64,000 bases of DNA from the NCBI GenBank assembly GCA_963805925.1, contig CAWDWB010000004.1, positions 124,001 through 188,000 on the forward strand, read 5' to 3'. The notes under the pieces were generated by a model. The model was given only the letters and a program-made list of their open reading frames with translations, searched no databases and was not told the DNA's origin. The position numbers and the translations under genes were made by a program. This document shows positions 1 to 8,476 of this stretch, piece by piece (within the stretch, counting starts at the first letter, position 1; the number at the start of each line of letters is the position of its first letter). The stretch comes from CAMPKL01 sp963805925 (GTDB lineage: Bacteria; Acidobacteriota; Terriglobia; Bryobacterales; UBA6623).

Positions 1-291
1 CAGACCGAGGGCAATAGCGAACAAGAGGATGACGACCGCCCCAGTCAGACCTACCGCCGCAACTGCCGCGGGGCCAAGCTTGCTGACGAAAAAGATGTCG
101 ACCAACCCGAAGGTGGACTCCATCATCAGTTCCAGCGCCATCGGAAGAGCGAGCAGCAAGATCGCACGAGGCAGCGGCAGCTTCGTATAGTCTTGACGAC
201 GGCCCGCGAGGGAGGCGCGTACCGCGCTCCAAAACGAGGGAAGCGAAGGATCGCCGACTAGATCCCTAGGGGACTCGGGTAAGGACGACAT
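1..291 (-). CDS. MATE-family efflux transporter, N-terminal part (runs off the window)
   Basis: Reading the minus strand from the ATG at 291 gives 97 codons with no stop before the window edge. A hydrophilic N-terminus of about 43 residues is followed by hydrophobic helices with the sequence LPMALELMMESTFGLVD and then FFVSKLGPAAVAAVGL. This is the typical first-helix pattern of MATE (multidrug and toxic compound extrusion) carriers, in which the residues after the VD mark the start of the first loop. MATE proteins export cationic drugs or metabolites in exchange for Na+ or H+. The gene is divergent from the MFS gene at 422. The substrate cannot be told, and most of the protein lies outside the window. 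Confidence 0.8.
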   Translation of the reverse strand, partial: MSSLPESPRDLVGDPSLPSFWSAVRASLAGRRQDYTKLPLPRAILLLALPMALELMMESTFGLVDIFFVSKLGPAAVAAVGLTGAVVILLFAIALGL

Positions 292-421
292 GCGCGAGAA
301 TCGGCCCGAAAGAGCCGCTTCCGATTGTCGCATCGCGCAGCGGAAGCAGAGTAGTCCGTTCGAATGCCGACTTGAGCCGGGGAGACCTTCTAACGGGTCG
401 TGCTACGATTGCAGAACTCCG

Positions 422-1696
422 ATGCGCCCTACCCGAGTCCGGCATATCGTTCTATGGCTCACCGTCGCAGCCTACATGATCACTTACATGGATCGTGTGG
501 TGATTTCGTCGGCCGCGCCACTGATCCAAGACGAATACGGATTTGATCTGGTGACGATGGGCTGGATCCTCGCATCCTTTCGCTGGGGATATGCGCTGTT
601 TCAGATTCCTGGAGGCTGGCTCGGCGACCGCTTCGGGCCGAGAAAGGCGCTTACCGGAATCGTGATTTGGTGGAGCGTCTTCACCGCCAGCACGGCTTTG
701 GCGTGGAGCGCCATGTCGATGGCAGCCTTCCGTTTCCTCTTCGGCATGGGCGAAGCGGGCGCATTCCCGACAGCCACGCGTTCACTGTCCCGCTGGATGC
801 TGCCAACAGAGCGAGGTTTCGCCCAAGGCGTGACGCATGCCGGTTCTCGTCTCGGCGCCGCTTTCACGCCGCCGATCGTCGTTGCGTTGATGGTGGCCTT
901 CGGATGGCGAGCGCCATTCTACATGTTCGGATGTCTCGGGCTTCTGTGGGCCGCAACTTGGTTCTTCTATTACCGCGACACGCCGGATGAGCATGCGTCG
1001 GTGAATGAAGGCGAGCGCGAGTTAATCCGCGCCTCGATCGGCACTCCGAAGGGTTCGGGGACGCAGACAGTCCCTTGGCGTGCCATCCTATCGAGTCCAA
1101 CGGTTCGGTACCTGTCGTTGATGTACTTCTGCTACGGCTATTGCCTAGCGATTTACCTGGACTGGTTCCCCACTTACCTTCGCGACTACCGTGGCTACAA
1201 CCTGAAAGAAATGGGCTTCTATGCGAGCCTGCCGCTGCTGGCTGGTGTTGTTGGCGACCTGCTCGGCGGCTGGGCTTCGGACCGGTTGGCACATCGCACC
1301 GGCAATCTGAAGATGGCTCGCCGCGGAGTCGCCGTCACCGGATTCCTGCTTGCGGCAACCGGCATTATCCCGGCGGCGCTGACCACCAACCCGGAAGCCT
1401 GCGTAGCCTTCTCCTGCTTGGGCTTCTTTGGCCTCGAAGTAACCGTCGGCGTGTCGTGGGCGATTCCCCTCGACATCGGCGGAGACTACGCGGGTTCAGT
1501 CTCGGCGATCATGAATACCTTGGGCAACGTCGGCGGCGCCCTGTCGCCAACGATCCTCGCTTATCTGGTGCAAGCCTACGGCTGGAATATCCCGTTCCTG
1601 GTGGCCTCGGGGCTCTGCGTCACGGCGGCCTTACTGTTTAGCAAGATCGACGCAACCAAGAGAGTAGTCGCAGAAGGGATCACTCACGCGCATTAG
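422..1696 (+). CDS. MFS transporter, ACS (anion:cation symporter)-like
   Basis: Major facilitator of 424 residues with about 12 membrane helices. MDRVVISSAAPLIQDEYG lies after helix 1, and GGWLGDRFGPRKAL in the loop between helices 2 and 3 is the MFS signature. A second DLLGGWASDRL-like copy begins the C-terminal half. The pattern MGWILASFRWGYALFQIPGG resembles the anion:cation symporter family, which carries organic acids such as glucarate, galactonate or phthalate. An upstream in-frame ATG at 290 would add 44 unconvincing residues and overlap the divergent MATE start, so I chose the ATG at 422. The stop codon overlaps the stop of the convergent aldolase gene by two bases. The substrate is unknown. 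Confidence 0.85.
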   Translation: MRPTRVRHIVLWLTVAAYMITYMDRVVISSAAPLIQDEYGFDLVTMGWILASFRWGYALFQIPGGWLGDRFGPRKALTGIVIWWSVFTASTALAWSAMSMAAFRFLFGMGEAGAFPTATRSLSRWMLPTERGFAQGVTHAGSRLGAAFTPPIVVALMVAFGWRAPFYMFGCLGLLWAATWFFYYRDTPDEHASVNEGERELIRASIGTPKGSGTQTVPWRAILSSPTVRYLSLMYFCYGYCLAIYLDWFPTYLRDYRGYNLKEMGFYASLPLLAGVVGDLLGGWASDRLAHRTGNLKMARRGVAVTGFLLAATGIIPAALTTNPEACVAFSCLGFFGLEVTVGVSWAIPLDIGGDYAGSVSAIMNTLGNVGGALSPTILAYLVQAYGWNIPFLVASGLCVTAALLFSKIDATKRVVAEGITHAH

Positions 1697-2724
1697 GCCT
1701 CGAGGGATTCTCTCAGGGCTGCCACCGCTCGCTCGCAATCGGCGCGGTTCACATCACGGTGGGTGAGGACGCGAATGCGGTCTCCCATGGCGATAACAAG
1801 TACGCCTCGTTGTTTGAGACCTTCTGACACGGATGTCGCCGAGACGCTGGCGCGGGAGACGCGAAAGAAGAGAATGTTGGTCTGCACCTCGGAGACCAAC
1901 TCGACGCCGTCTGTCTCGCGAATTGCGGCGGCAAGATACTGCGCATCGGCGTGAGACTCGGCTAGTTGACTCGGGCCGTCTTCGAGGGCGATGCGCGCCG
2001 CCGCGGCGATCACGCCCGCCTGCCGCATGCCGCCGCCCAGAGCCTTGCGAATACGGCGGCTCCTGCCGATGAACTCCGCTGTCCCGGCCAGCACCGATCC
2101 GACTGGTGCGCCCAGGCCTTTCGACAAGCAAACACAAACAGAATCGACAGACGCGACAGCATCGCTGACGCTGTAGCCCATCGCTGCAGCGGCGTTGAAT
2201 AAGCGAGCCCCGTCCATGTGGACTTTGATTCCCGCTGCGTGCGACTTCTCTGAAATCTCCTGAATTGTCGAGAGCGGATAGGCCGTGCCCCCGGCCATAT
2301 TGTGGGTGTTCTCGATCACGACGAGACCGCTTCCTTGGAAGTGATCGGTAGCATGGCGCAAGCGTGAAGCGACGTCGGGCCAAGAGAGGATCCCGTCGGG
2401 CGTGGGTATGCCGCGAATCAGGCATCCCGAGAACAGAGCGGGCATACCCATCTCGTACAGAATCACGTGCGAGCGATCGTCGCAGATGATCTCCTGGCCC
2501 GGCTGCGTGTGCGCTTTGATCGCCGTCTGGTTGCCCATCGTTCCGGAAGGGACAAATAGGGCCGCCTCTTTGCCGAGGATCTCCGCAGCGCGCGCTTCGA
2601 GTTGATTAACAGTGGGGTCTTCGCCGAAGACGTCGTCGCCGACCTCGGCCTCGGCCATCGCACGCCGCATTTCGGGCGTGGGACGGGTTACGGTATCACT
2701 GCGAAAGTCGGCGATAGAGGGCAT
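1693..2724 (-). CDS. ltaE: Low-specificity L-threonine aldolase
   Basis: PLP-dependent fold-type I enzyme of 343 residues that cleaves L-threonine or L-allo-threonine to glycine and acetaldehyde in the cytoplasm. FRSDTVTRPTPEMRRAM at the N-terminus and GDDVFGEDPTVNQLE near residue 30 are family signatures. HMDGARLFNA (about 169-178) carries the aspartate that binds the PLP ring nitrogen. Lys202 in LSKGLGAPVGS is the expected Schiff-base lysine. Length is normal. It lies 9 bp downstream of the hemW-like gene on the same strand, so the two are probably co-transcribed. Some family members act on other beta-hydroxy amino acids, so the exact substrate is inferred. Confidence 0.93.
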   Translation of the reverse strand: MPSIADFRSDTVTRPTPEMRRAMAEAEVGDDVFGEDPTVNQLEARAAEILGKEAALFVPSGTMGNQTAIKAHTQPGQEIICDDRSHVILYEMGMPALFSGCLIRGIPTPDGILSWPDVASRLRHATDHFQGSGLVVIENTHNMAGGTAYPLSTIQEISEKSHAAGIKVHMDGARLFNAAAAMGYSVSDAVASVDSVCVCLSKGLGAPVGSVLAGTAEFIGRSRRIRKALGGGMRQAGVIAAAARIALEDGPSQLAESHADAQYLAAAIRETDGVELVSEVQTNILFFRVSRASVSATSVSEGLKQRGVLVIAMGDRIRVLTHRDVNRADCERAVAALRESLEA

Positions 2725-2733
2725 AGGGATGGT

Positions 2734-3837
2734 TCAGAAGAGCAGTTGCTCCAGCGCTTCATTCGAGAACAAGATGCCCGCATCCGTCAACCTGAGGCGG
2801 TCGGGAGCCGGCCGGTCTAGCCAGCCTAGATCCATGAGCTTTACGATCGGGGCTTCGAGCTTGGACATGGCGGCGATCGACAGCGTCACGCCCTCTCTGG
2901 TTCGCAGGCCGGTCATCAGCAAGTCCTCGGCGCGCCGTCCGTCGTCGATGACTTCGTCCGTAACGCGTATCGACTGACCGGCCTTCGTTCGGCCAACGTA
3001 CTCTGCCGGCTCGGCAACGTTCGCCCAGCGGCGCGCGCCGTCAAAGGAGTGGGCGTCGGCGCCGAAACCCAAGTACGGCTGTAGGGTCCAATACTTCCGA
3101 TTGTGGAGAGATTCGTGGCCTGGGGCGGCGAAGTTGGATATCTCGTAGCGCTCAATGCCGAGGCTCCGCAATCGTTCGACGGCGTAGAGATAAGAATCAG
3201 CGATCTGCTCCTCAGACGGAACAGCGCCCGCTCCATAGCGGGAACCGCCCTTCCGTAACTCCGCTCCGAGGCGGCTGTCGTCGTCGGACTCCAGCATGTA
3301 GACGGATACGTGCCGTACGGCCAGGCGCTCGATCCACTCGAACTCGGCGGCCCAAGTCTCAGGAGTTTGCCAGGCAAGTCCGGCGATCAGATCCACATTG
3401 ACGCGGCCGATTCCAGCCGATCTCAATAGGGCGACTTCCTCGACAACGGTTGCCGCAGTGTGTTTCCTGCCGGAACTGCGGGCGACCTTCTGGTCGAAGC
3501 TTTGGACGCCGAAGCTGACACGGTTCACGCCGATCTTGGCCCAGGCTTCAGCTTTCTCGGGGGTCAGGTCGCCGGGCGCGGCCTCCATAGTGAATTCTCG
3601 AACGGACCGGAGATCAAGATCGGCGACGAGCAGGGCCAACTCGGAGTCGGACAGCAGACTCGGCGTGCCCCCTCCGAGATAGAGCGTGTCGAACGCCGGT
3701 TTGCCGCTGGCCAGGATCTCCCGTCGCAAAGTCTGCAAGTAGGCCGATTGCAATTCAGACGTGAATACGCCGGAGGCAAAGTTGCAGTAGGTGCACTTCT
3801 GGCGGCAAAACGGAAAGGAGATGTAGACTCCGTGCAC
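2734..3837 (-). CDS. hemW: HemW-like radical SAM protein (coproporphyrinogen oxidase-like)
   Basis: Radical SAM protein of 367 residues. The 4Fe-4S motif is Cys11-x3-Cys15-x2-Cys18 (CRQKCTYCNF) and lacks the fourth cysteine found two residues later in true HemN. This separates HemW, a haem chaperone, from the anaerobic coproporphyrinogen III dehydrogenase. YLGGGTPSLL is the glycine-rich SAM-binding motif, and GVQSFD and the R-Y-E-I-S-N-F-A box with the HN..YW sequence are typical of HemW/HemN. HemW is thought to insert haem into respiratory proteins, which fits the multihaem cytochrome at 57.9 kb, although that link is inference. The ATG at 3837 gives the usual N-terminus. Confidence 0.9.
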   Translation of the reverse strand: MHGVYISFPFCRQKCTYCNFASGVFTSELQSAYLQTLRREILASGKPAFDTLYLGGGTPSLLSDSELALLVADLDLRSVREFTMEAAPGDLTPEKAEAWAKIGVNRVSFGVQSFDQKVARSSGRKHTAATVVEEVALLRSAGIGRVNVDLIAGLAWQTPETWAAEFEWIERLAVRHVSVYMLESDDDSRLGAELRKGGSRYGAGAVPSEEQIADSYLYAVERLRSLGIERYEISNFAAPGHESLHNRKYWTLQPYLGFGADAHSFDGARRWANVAEPAEYVGRTKAGQSIRVTDEVIDDGRRAEDLLMTGLRTREGVTLSIAAMSKLEAPIVKLMDLGWLDRPAPDRLRLTDAGILFSNEALEQLLF

Positions 3838-4016
3838 TTTCGAACCGGGTTTCCAACCAAAGGATATCAGCGGACGGCGCCGCCCGAATCAGTGCGAGCC
3901 ATCTGATATCCTGATGCGAGGTTCATCGAAGGGTGAATCGGCCGCATCGTTGTCTCCGCTTGGCGCTTTGTTGCGCGTGGGCGCCTTCGGACTCGATCTA
4001 ACGGTTTTCGCGCGCA

Positions 4017-5618
4017 ATGAAAGTCGCCCGCATCCCTCACACGTCCCTGCCGGGGGCGACACCGCTCTTCACCGACCTCCTCTATCACTTCGAGCGGGCG
4101 GCTAAGTTCTATCGCCACCGGCCAAGCCTCGATTCCGTAGAAACGGCGATCACTGGGATTGCTTATCCCGATGAGCGCCGGGCGAAAGTCGTCGCCGCGC
4201 TTCGAGAACAGAATCGCTCGGCAGGCAATGCAACTCAAGAAAATCTCAATCGCCTCGCCCAGCCGGAAACTGTCGTCGTGGCGACCGGCCAGCAAGTCGG
4301 TCTATTCGGCGGACCCATCTTTTCCGTCTTCAAAGCTCTAACGGCCGCCAAACACGCGGCCAAGTTGCGCGAGCGGGGAATTTCCGCGGTTGCCGTGTTT
4401 TGGTTGGCGACCGAGGATCACGACCTTGCCGAGGTGGACCATGCTTGGCTTTTCGATGCCGGCGGCAAGCCGCGTTTAGCCGAAGGCCACGCTCAGTCGG
4501 CTGAGAGCGCCCCCGTAGGCGCGGCGAAGCTTCCGCCGGGGGTGACCGACGCACTGCGCGAGGCGCTCTCAGGGATGCCCTATGAAGAAGGCATCCTGCG
4601 CAGAGCGGCCGAGCAGTACAAGGAAGGCCGCACTCTGGGTCAGGCATTCCGCGGCCTTTTTGAGGATCTGCTCCGACCGTACGGGCTGATTTTCTTGGAC
4701 CCGATGGACTCCAGTCTGCGCCCGATCGCAGGGGAACTCATCCGCAAGCTGGTCGAGAAGGGCGATCAAGCTCTCGACTTGCTAATCGAACGCGGCAAAG
4801 AGTTGGATGCCGCGGGCTATCACCAACAGGTAGCGGTCGGTTCGGGTTCAAGCCTTCTGTTTCGAGTCAGCGAGGGCCGCCGATCGGTCATCCGCCGCTC
4901 CGGAGACCGTTATTTGACGGAGGGCGGCGCAAAGAGCCCGGCTGAACTGATCACGATGCTGGAGCGGGACCCGGAAGGATTCTCGCCCAACGCCCTGCTC
5001 CGTCCGTTGGTCCAAGACTATCTGCTGCCGACAGCGGTATTTATTGGGGGGCCGGCCGAACTGGCCTATTTGGCCCAGTCCGCCGTGCTCTACGATCTGT
5101 TGCTCAGCCGCATGCCTGTGGTCATGCCGCGCGCGGGATTCACCCTTTTGGATGGCCGCACCGCGAAGCTCTTAGACCGCTATGAGCTGGACGTGCCGGG
5201 TTGCCTTGTCCCACTGAATGAACTTCAGGACCACATCGCTCGGCGCATGACTCCTCCAGAACTGCAGCAGCGCTTCGACAGCGAAGGCGCGGTCATCGGC
5301 GCCGCGCTGGATCGAATCAACGAGACGCTGACGTCTTTCGACTCCACGCTCGGTGAGGCGTTCGAAAGGTCGAGCCGCAAGATCAACTACCAACTGGCGA
5401 AGATCCAGGCGAAAGCCGCTCGGGAAAGCCTTTTGCGCAATGAACGCAGTCGTGGAGATGCGGATCGTTTGTCCAACTTGATCTACCCGCAAAAGACTCT
5501 GCAGGAACGGCTGTATTGCGCTTTGCCGTTCCTGGCTCGGTACGGGGACGACCTACTGGATAGGGTGTATGAAGCAATTGATTCCGATTGCCTTGATCAT
5601 CAAGTCATGACCATCTAG
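4017..5618 (+). CDS. bshC: Bacillithiol biosynthesis cysteine-adding enzyme BshC
   Basis: Protein of 533 residues, the normal BshC length. BshC joins cysteine to glucosaminyl-malate to finish bacillithiol, the low-molecular-weight thiol used in place of glutathione by Firmicutes, Bacteroidetes, Acidobacteria and others. VATGQQVGLFGGP (about 90) and FWLATEDHDLAEVDHAW (about 130-150) are the two strongest family motifs, the latter in the nucleotidyltransferase-like fold. A C-terminal coiled-coil stretch follows at about 430-500, with R-L-S-N-L-I-Y-P and Q-E-R near the end. bshA and bshB are not in the window. The gene is divergent from hemW with 179 bp between them. The ATG at 4017 matches the usual start. 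Confidence 0.95.
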   Translation: MKVARIPHTSLPGATPLFTDLLYHFERAAKFYRHRPSLDSVETAITGIAYPDERRAKVVAALREQNRSAGNATQENLNRLAQPETVVVATGQQVGLFGGPIFSVFKALTAAKHAAKLRERGISAVAVFWLATEDHDLAEVDHAWLFDAGGKPRLAEGHAQSAESAPVGAAKLPPGVTDALREALSGMPYEEGILRRAAEQYKEGRTLGQAFRGLFEDLLRPYGLIFLDPMDSSLRPIAGELIRKLVEKGDQALDLLIERGKELDAAGYHQQVAVGSGSSLLFRVSEGRRSVIRRSGDRYLTEGGAKSPAELITMLERDPEGFSPNALLRPLVQDYLLPTAVFIGGPAELAYLAQSAVLYDLLLSRMPVVMPRAGFTLLDGRTAKLLDRYELDVPGCLVPLNELQDHIARRMTPPELQQRFDSEGAVIGAALDRINETLTSFDSTLGEAFERSSRKINYQLAKIQAKAARESLLRNERSRGDADRLSNLIYPQKTLQERLYCALPFLARYGDDLLDRVYEAIDSDCLDHQVMTI

Positions 5619-5690
5619 GCGAGTCATTGCCTACAATTGAGCCCGCTAAGAGCGGAACACATGTCGTGCCGATTGCGTAACAGTCGATGA

Positions 5691-6152
5691 GTGAGGACGG
5701 AAGATTTGCCCTACTGCACTAGCTGTGGACAACAAGTCGGAGACGGTCAACGCTTCTGCCGATCGTGCGGCGCGCCTCAGCCGGTTTCGCAGCGGCCCGG
5801 CGTCGGCGGAGTGGGAGACGGCCTGAGTCCGCGTGGAGCATCCATCCTCTGTTATGTGCCCTGGCTTGGTTGGATCGTCGCCGTATACTTACTCACAACG
5901 GCCAGCTTCAAGTCCGAGCGCACGGTGCGGTTCCACGCCTATCAGGGCCTTTATCTGTTTGTCGTCTGGATGCTCTCTCATTGGGTGGCGGGCATTTGGG
6001 TTCGGCTTATTTTCGGCGGGCACGGATTCCCGATCGGAAGCCTCATCGAATTGGCCTTGCTCGTTGTGTGGATCTTCATGCTGGTGAAGACCAGTTCCGG
6101 CGAGCGTTACTCGCTGCCCTTGGTGGGCGAACTCGCGGAACGATCCCTCTAG
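5691..6152 (+). CDS. Zinc-ribbon small membrane protein (DUF4870-like)
   Basis: Protein of 153 residues. The N-terminus holds a zinc ribbon, CTSCG then CRSCGAPQP (residues 9-28), typical of the double zinc ribbon placed before membrane domains. Three hydrophobic segments follow: SILCYVPWLGWIVAVYLL, a helix near YLFVVWMLSHW, and LIELALLVVWIFMLVK. The sequence FKSERTVRFHAYQGLYL between helices 1 and 2 matches the DUF4870/Tic20-like pattern, in which K..R.VRFHA.Q..L is conserved. The function of this family is unknown. The start is GTG at 5691, with an in-frame TTG at 5706 as the alternative. The gene is convergent with the DHDPS-fold gene and only 4 bp separate them. Confidence 0.75.
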   Translation: MRTEDLPYCTSCGQQVGDGQRFCRSCGAPQPVSQRPGVGGVGDGLSPRGASILCYVPWLGWIVAVYLLTTASFKSERTVRFHAYQGLYLFVVWMLSHWVAGIWVRLIFGGHGFPIGSLIELALLVVWIFMLVKTSSGERYSLPLVGELAERSL

Positions 6153-6156
6153 GCCA

Positions 6157-7017
6157 TTAGCTCGACAGTCCGTCAAGAGCCCCTTCGATTGCAGTCTGCA
6201 CATCAGGACTGACGCGTTTAAGAGGCAGCCGAGGATCACCGCCAAAATAGCCTCTCAGATCCATGGCATGTTTGAGCCCGGCGACGCCATGGCCAAGCAA
6301 CAGCGCGTCGACGGCGCTTAATCGACTTTCTAAATCGGCTGCCGCCTCGTTCTCGCGAGTCCGGATCGCTTCTTCAATCGAGATCAGGTGGAACGGCAGC
6401 ACGTTCGCCAAAGGCAGCACAGCGGCCTGGACGCCGCCCGCAAGCGCTCGGGACAAGCCGGCCAGCTGGGACGACAGGGCCGCACAGCCTTTGGTCTCGA
6501 CCAGCGGCTTGAGATGAGTCAGCGGATCTTCGTGCGAGCAAATCGCCGCGATGTTCGGGTGCGCCGCCAGCTTTGCCGCTTCGCTCATGGGGAGCACCGT
6601 ACTGTCGACTTCCCCGACAACCACCGGCAGAGGCGATCGGTCGGCAATTGACCGATAGTAGAGCAACTGCAGGCCCGGATCGCGTCCAAATGTCCGATGC
6701 GGTGCGATCCAGACAGCTGTGAAACCAGCGTCCTGGGCGAATCGGCAGCGGCCCAACGTTTCTGTAACGCTTTCGGCGCCGGCGCCGGCGATTAGCTGAA
6801 CGTCGCCGACGGCTGCGGCCTTCGCTTCGTTCCACAGCTTGAATAGATCCGCTTCCCCGAGCAACGGACCTTCGCCCCAGGTCGAGCCGACAACGATGCC
6901 GCTCACCTTGGTCAATCCCAGGCGACTCAGGTTGTGTCTGATTTTCGTAACGTAAAGCTCGCCCCGGTGATTGAAGGGCGTAGCAATCGGGCAAAGGACG
7001 CCGCGGAGTTTCAGCAT
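6157..7017 (-). CDS. DHDPS/NAL-superfamily protein without the Schiff-base lysine
   Basis: Protein of 286 residues with the TIM-barrel layout of dihydrodipicolinate synthase/N-acetylneuraminate lyase. LRGVLCPIATPF opens the barrel, GIVVGSTWGEGPLL matches the substrate-carboxylate loop (usually G-T-T-G-E), and IAGAGAESVTET and AGFTAVWIAP follow. In catalytic members a lysine forms the Schiff base in a G-I-K-E/D-x-S/T-G box and a tyrosine sits in the Y-N-x-P box. Here the aligned positions are Cys160 (NIAAICSHED) and Gly135-Glu136 (PVVVGEVDST), so both residues are absent. It is probably non-aldolase or has a shifted mechanism. I chose the ATG at 7017, preceded by GGGGAG; an ATG at 7029 would add four residues. 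Its role is unknown. Confidence 0.75.
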   Translation of the reverse strand: MLKLRGVLCPIATPFNHRGELYVTKIRHNLSRLGLTKVSGIVVGSTWGEGPLLGEADLFKLWNEAKAAAVGDVQLIAGAGAESVTETLGRCRFAQDAGFTAVWIAPHRTFGRDPGLQLLYYRSIADRSPLPVVVGEVDSTVLPMSEAAKLAAHPNIAAICSHEDPLTHLKPLVETKGCAALSSQLAGLSRALAGGVQAAVLPLANVLPFHLISIEEAIRTRENEAAADLESRLSAVDALLLGHGVAGLKHAMDLRGYFGGDPRLPLKRVSPDVQTAIEGALDGLSS

Positions 7018-7050
7018 GGAACTCCCCATTGTAGCGGCGTTTGAGCCCTT

Positions 7051-8064
7051 CTAGGCCGTGGTCAATTCCGAGGATAAGCCTGTGTCGCGGCTTGCTTGAT
7101 CCTCCGTCCCAAGTTCATCCTCATCTTTGCGTCTGGCCAACTCAACGCCGTCGCCGCCCCTGCGCTTCACTTCGTACATGGCTTCATCCGCAAATCCAAA
7201 TAGGTCGGCCCAGTGAGAGCCCTCACCACAGGTGTCGGGATAAATGGCGACGCCAAAGCTGGCGGTTAGCCGAATCGAGCCCCCGATGTCGTTCTCGACG
7301 GGCGTGTTGCGGAGATTGGCGCAGATCCGTTCGGCGAGTTTCGCGACGTTCTCCGCATCCTCCCCCGGAACGATCACCACAATTTCGTCGCCGCCGTAGC
7401 GGAAGATTAAATCGCCCCGGCGAACGACAGCGCGGATCGCTCCGACGGCGGCTGTCAGAACTCGGTCACCGGTCTGGTGACCATAGACGTCATTCACTTG
7501 TTTGAAGCGGTCGAGATCGCAGACGACGGTAGCGTAGGGCCGGCGGGCGCGGACGGCATTGGCGTGCGCCAACTCAATCTGTTCTTGAAATGCGGTGCGA
7601 TTCCCCGCGCCGGTCAGCGGATCGATGCGGCTTAGCGCTTCCAATCCCTGATTGTGCTCCATGAGGCGGCTGTTGAGCTGCCTAAGCTCCTGCTCCAATG
7701 TCACAATGCGCTGAGCGACGATCAATCGGGCCCGAATCTGGTCGGGATCGAGGGGCTTGCCAACGAAGTCGTCGGCGCCCGAAGACAGCGCTTCCAGCAA
7801 GTTCTTGCGGTCGGAGTGATGCGTCAATAGAACGATGTAGGTGTAGTGGGAGAAGGCGGCGGAACGGATTCGTCTACACAGCGATAGACCGTCTTCAACG
7901 GGCATTTCCAGGTCCGTGACCACAACAGGGATCTCTGCGCCCAGCAGCTTGTTCCAGGCAGACAGCCCGTCGGTCGCCGTCACCACCTCATAGCCAAACC
8001 GGGTAAGCGCATTGGTCACGGAAAGCAATGTCGTTGGATCGTCGTCCACGACTAGGACTCTCAC
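7051..8064 (-). CDS. Response regulator with diguanylate cyclase output (REC-GGDEF)
   Basis: Protein of 337 residues. The REC domain (1-120) has VLVVDDDP with the acidic pair, the phospho-acceptor aspartate in VVTDLEMPVEDG (about 52) and the conserved lysine in FVGKPLDP. A coiled-coil linker (about 125-150, LEQELRQLNSRLMEHNQ) leads to the GGDEF domain, which begins at DPLTGAGNR. The catalytic loop is RYGGDEI, a permitted variant with Ile in the last position, so c-di-GMP synthesis is expected. An RxxD inhibitory site (RRGD) lies five residues before it. The gene follows the HPt gene with 3 bp between them, so the HPt protein is the likely phosphodonor. Confidence 0.92.
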   Translation of the reverse strand: MRVLVVDDDPTTLLSVTNALTRFGYEVVTATDGLSAWNKLLGAEIPVVVTDLEMPVEDGLSLCRRIRSAAFSHYTYIVLLTHHSDRKNLLEALSSGADDFVGKPLDPDQIRARLIVAQRIVTLEQELRQLNSRLMEHNQGLEALSRIDPLTGAGNRTAFQEQIELAHANAVRARRPYATVVCDLDRFKQVNDVYGHQTGDRVLTAAVGAIRAVVRRGDLIFRYGGDEIVVIVPGEDAENVAKLAERICANLRNTPVENDIGGSIRLTASFGVAIYPDTCGEGSHWADLFGFADEAMYEVKRRGGDGVELARRKDEDELGTEDQASRDTGLSSELTTA

Positions 8065-8067
8065 GGC

Positions 8068-8424
8068 TTATCGCCCCTCGCTTTTCGCCTGCAGGACACA
8101 ATCTTGAAGCGCTACACGGACCCGTTCAAACTCCTCGCGGATACTCATTTCGGAGACCCCCTCCACGACAGCCCCTTCGGCGCTCCGGTATTCCAGGTCA
8201 GAGCACAACCGGGCTAGCTCGTCCGCTCCCACATTGCTGCTGGCGCCGCGCAGGCGATGAGCGGTCCTGCTCGTGGATGTCCAATCTGCTGAAGCGATGG
8301 CCTGTTCGAGAGACAACAGCTGATCCGCCGCATCCGTCAAGTACATTTCGACCAGTTCGCCCATAAACTCGGCATCGTCGAGGGTTGCCTCTTTTAGCCG
8401 CGCCAGATTCACCGGATCAGACAT
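8068..8424 (-). CDS. Histidine phosphotransfer (HPt) domain protein
   Basis: Single-domain protein of 118 residues with the four-helix-bundle HPt pattern. The phosphorylatable histidine lies in TAHRLRGASSNVGA (about residue 60), which fits the H-x-L-K/R-G-x-S/A-x-x-x-G consensus. It is expected to pass a phosphoryl group from a hybrid histidine kinase receiver to the REC-GGDEF protein encoded 3 bp downstream. GGAGGAG lies just before the ATG at 8424. No kinase gene is visible in the window, so the input signal is unknown. Confidence 0.88.
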   Translation of the reverse strand: MSDPVNLARLKEATLDDAEFMGELVEMYLTDAADQLLSLEQAIASADWTSTSRTAHRLRGASSNVGADELARLCSDLEYRSAEGAVVEGVSEMSIREEFERVRVALQDCVLQAKSEGR

Positions 8425-8476
8425 GGACTCCTCCAGCAGCTAATATCGGCCGATCGGCCGAAATAATGAGACGAGA

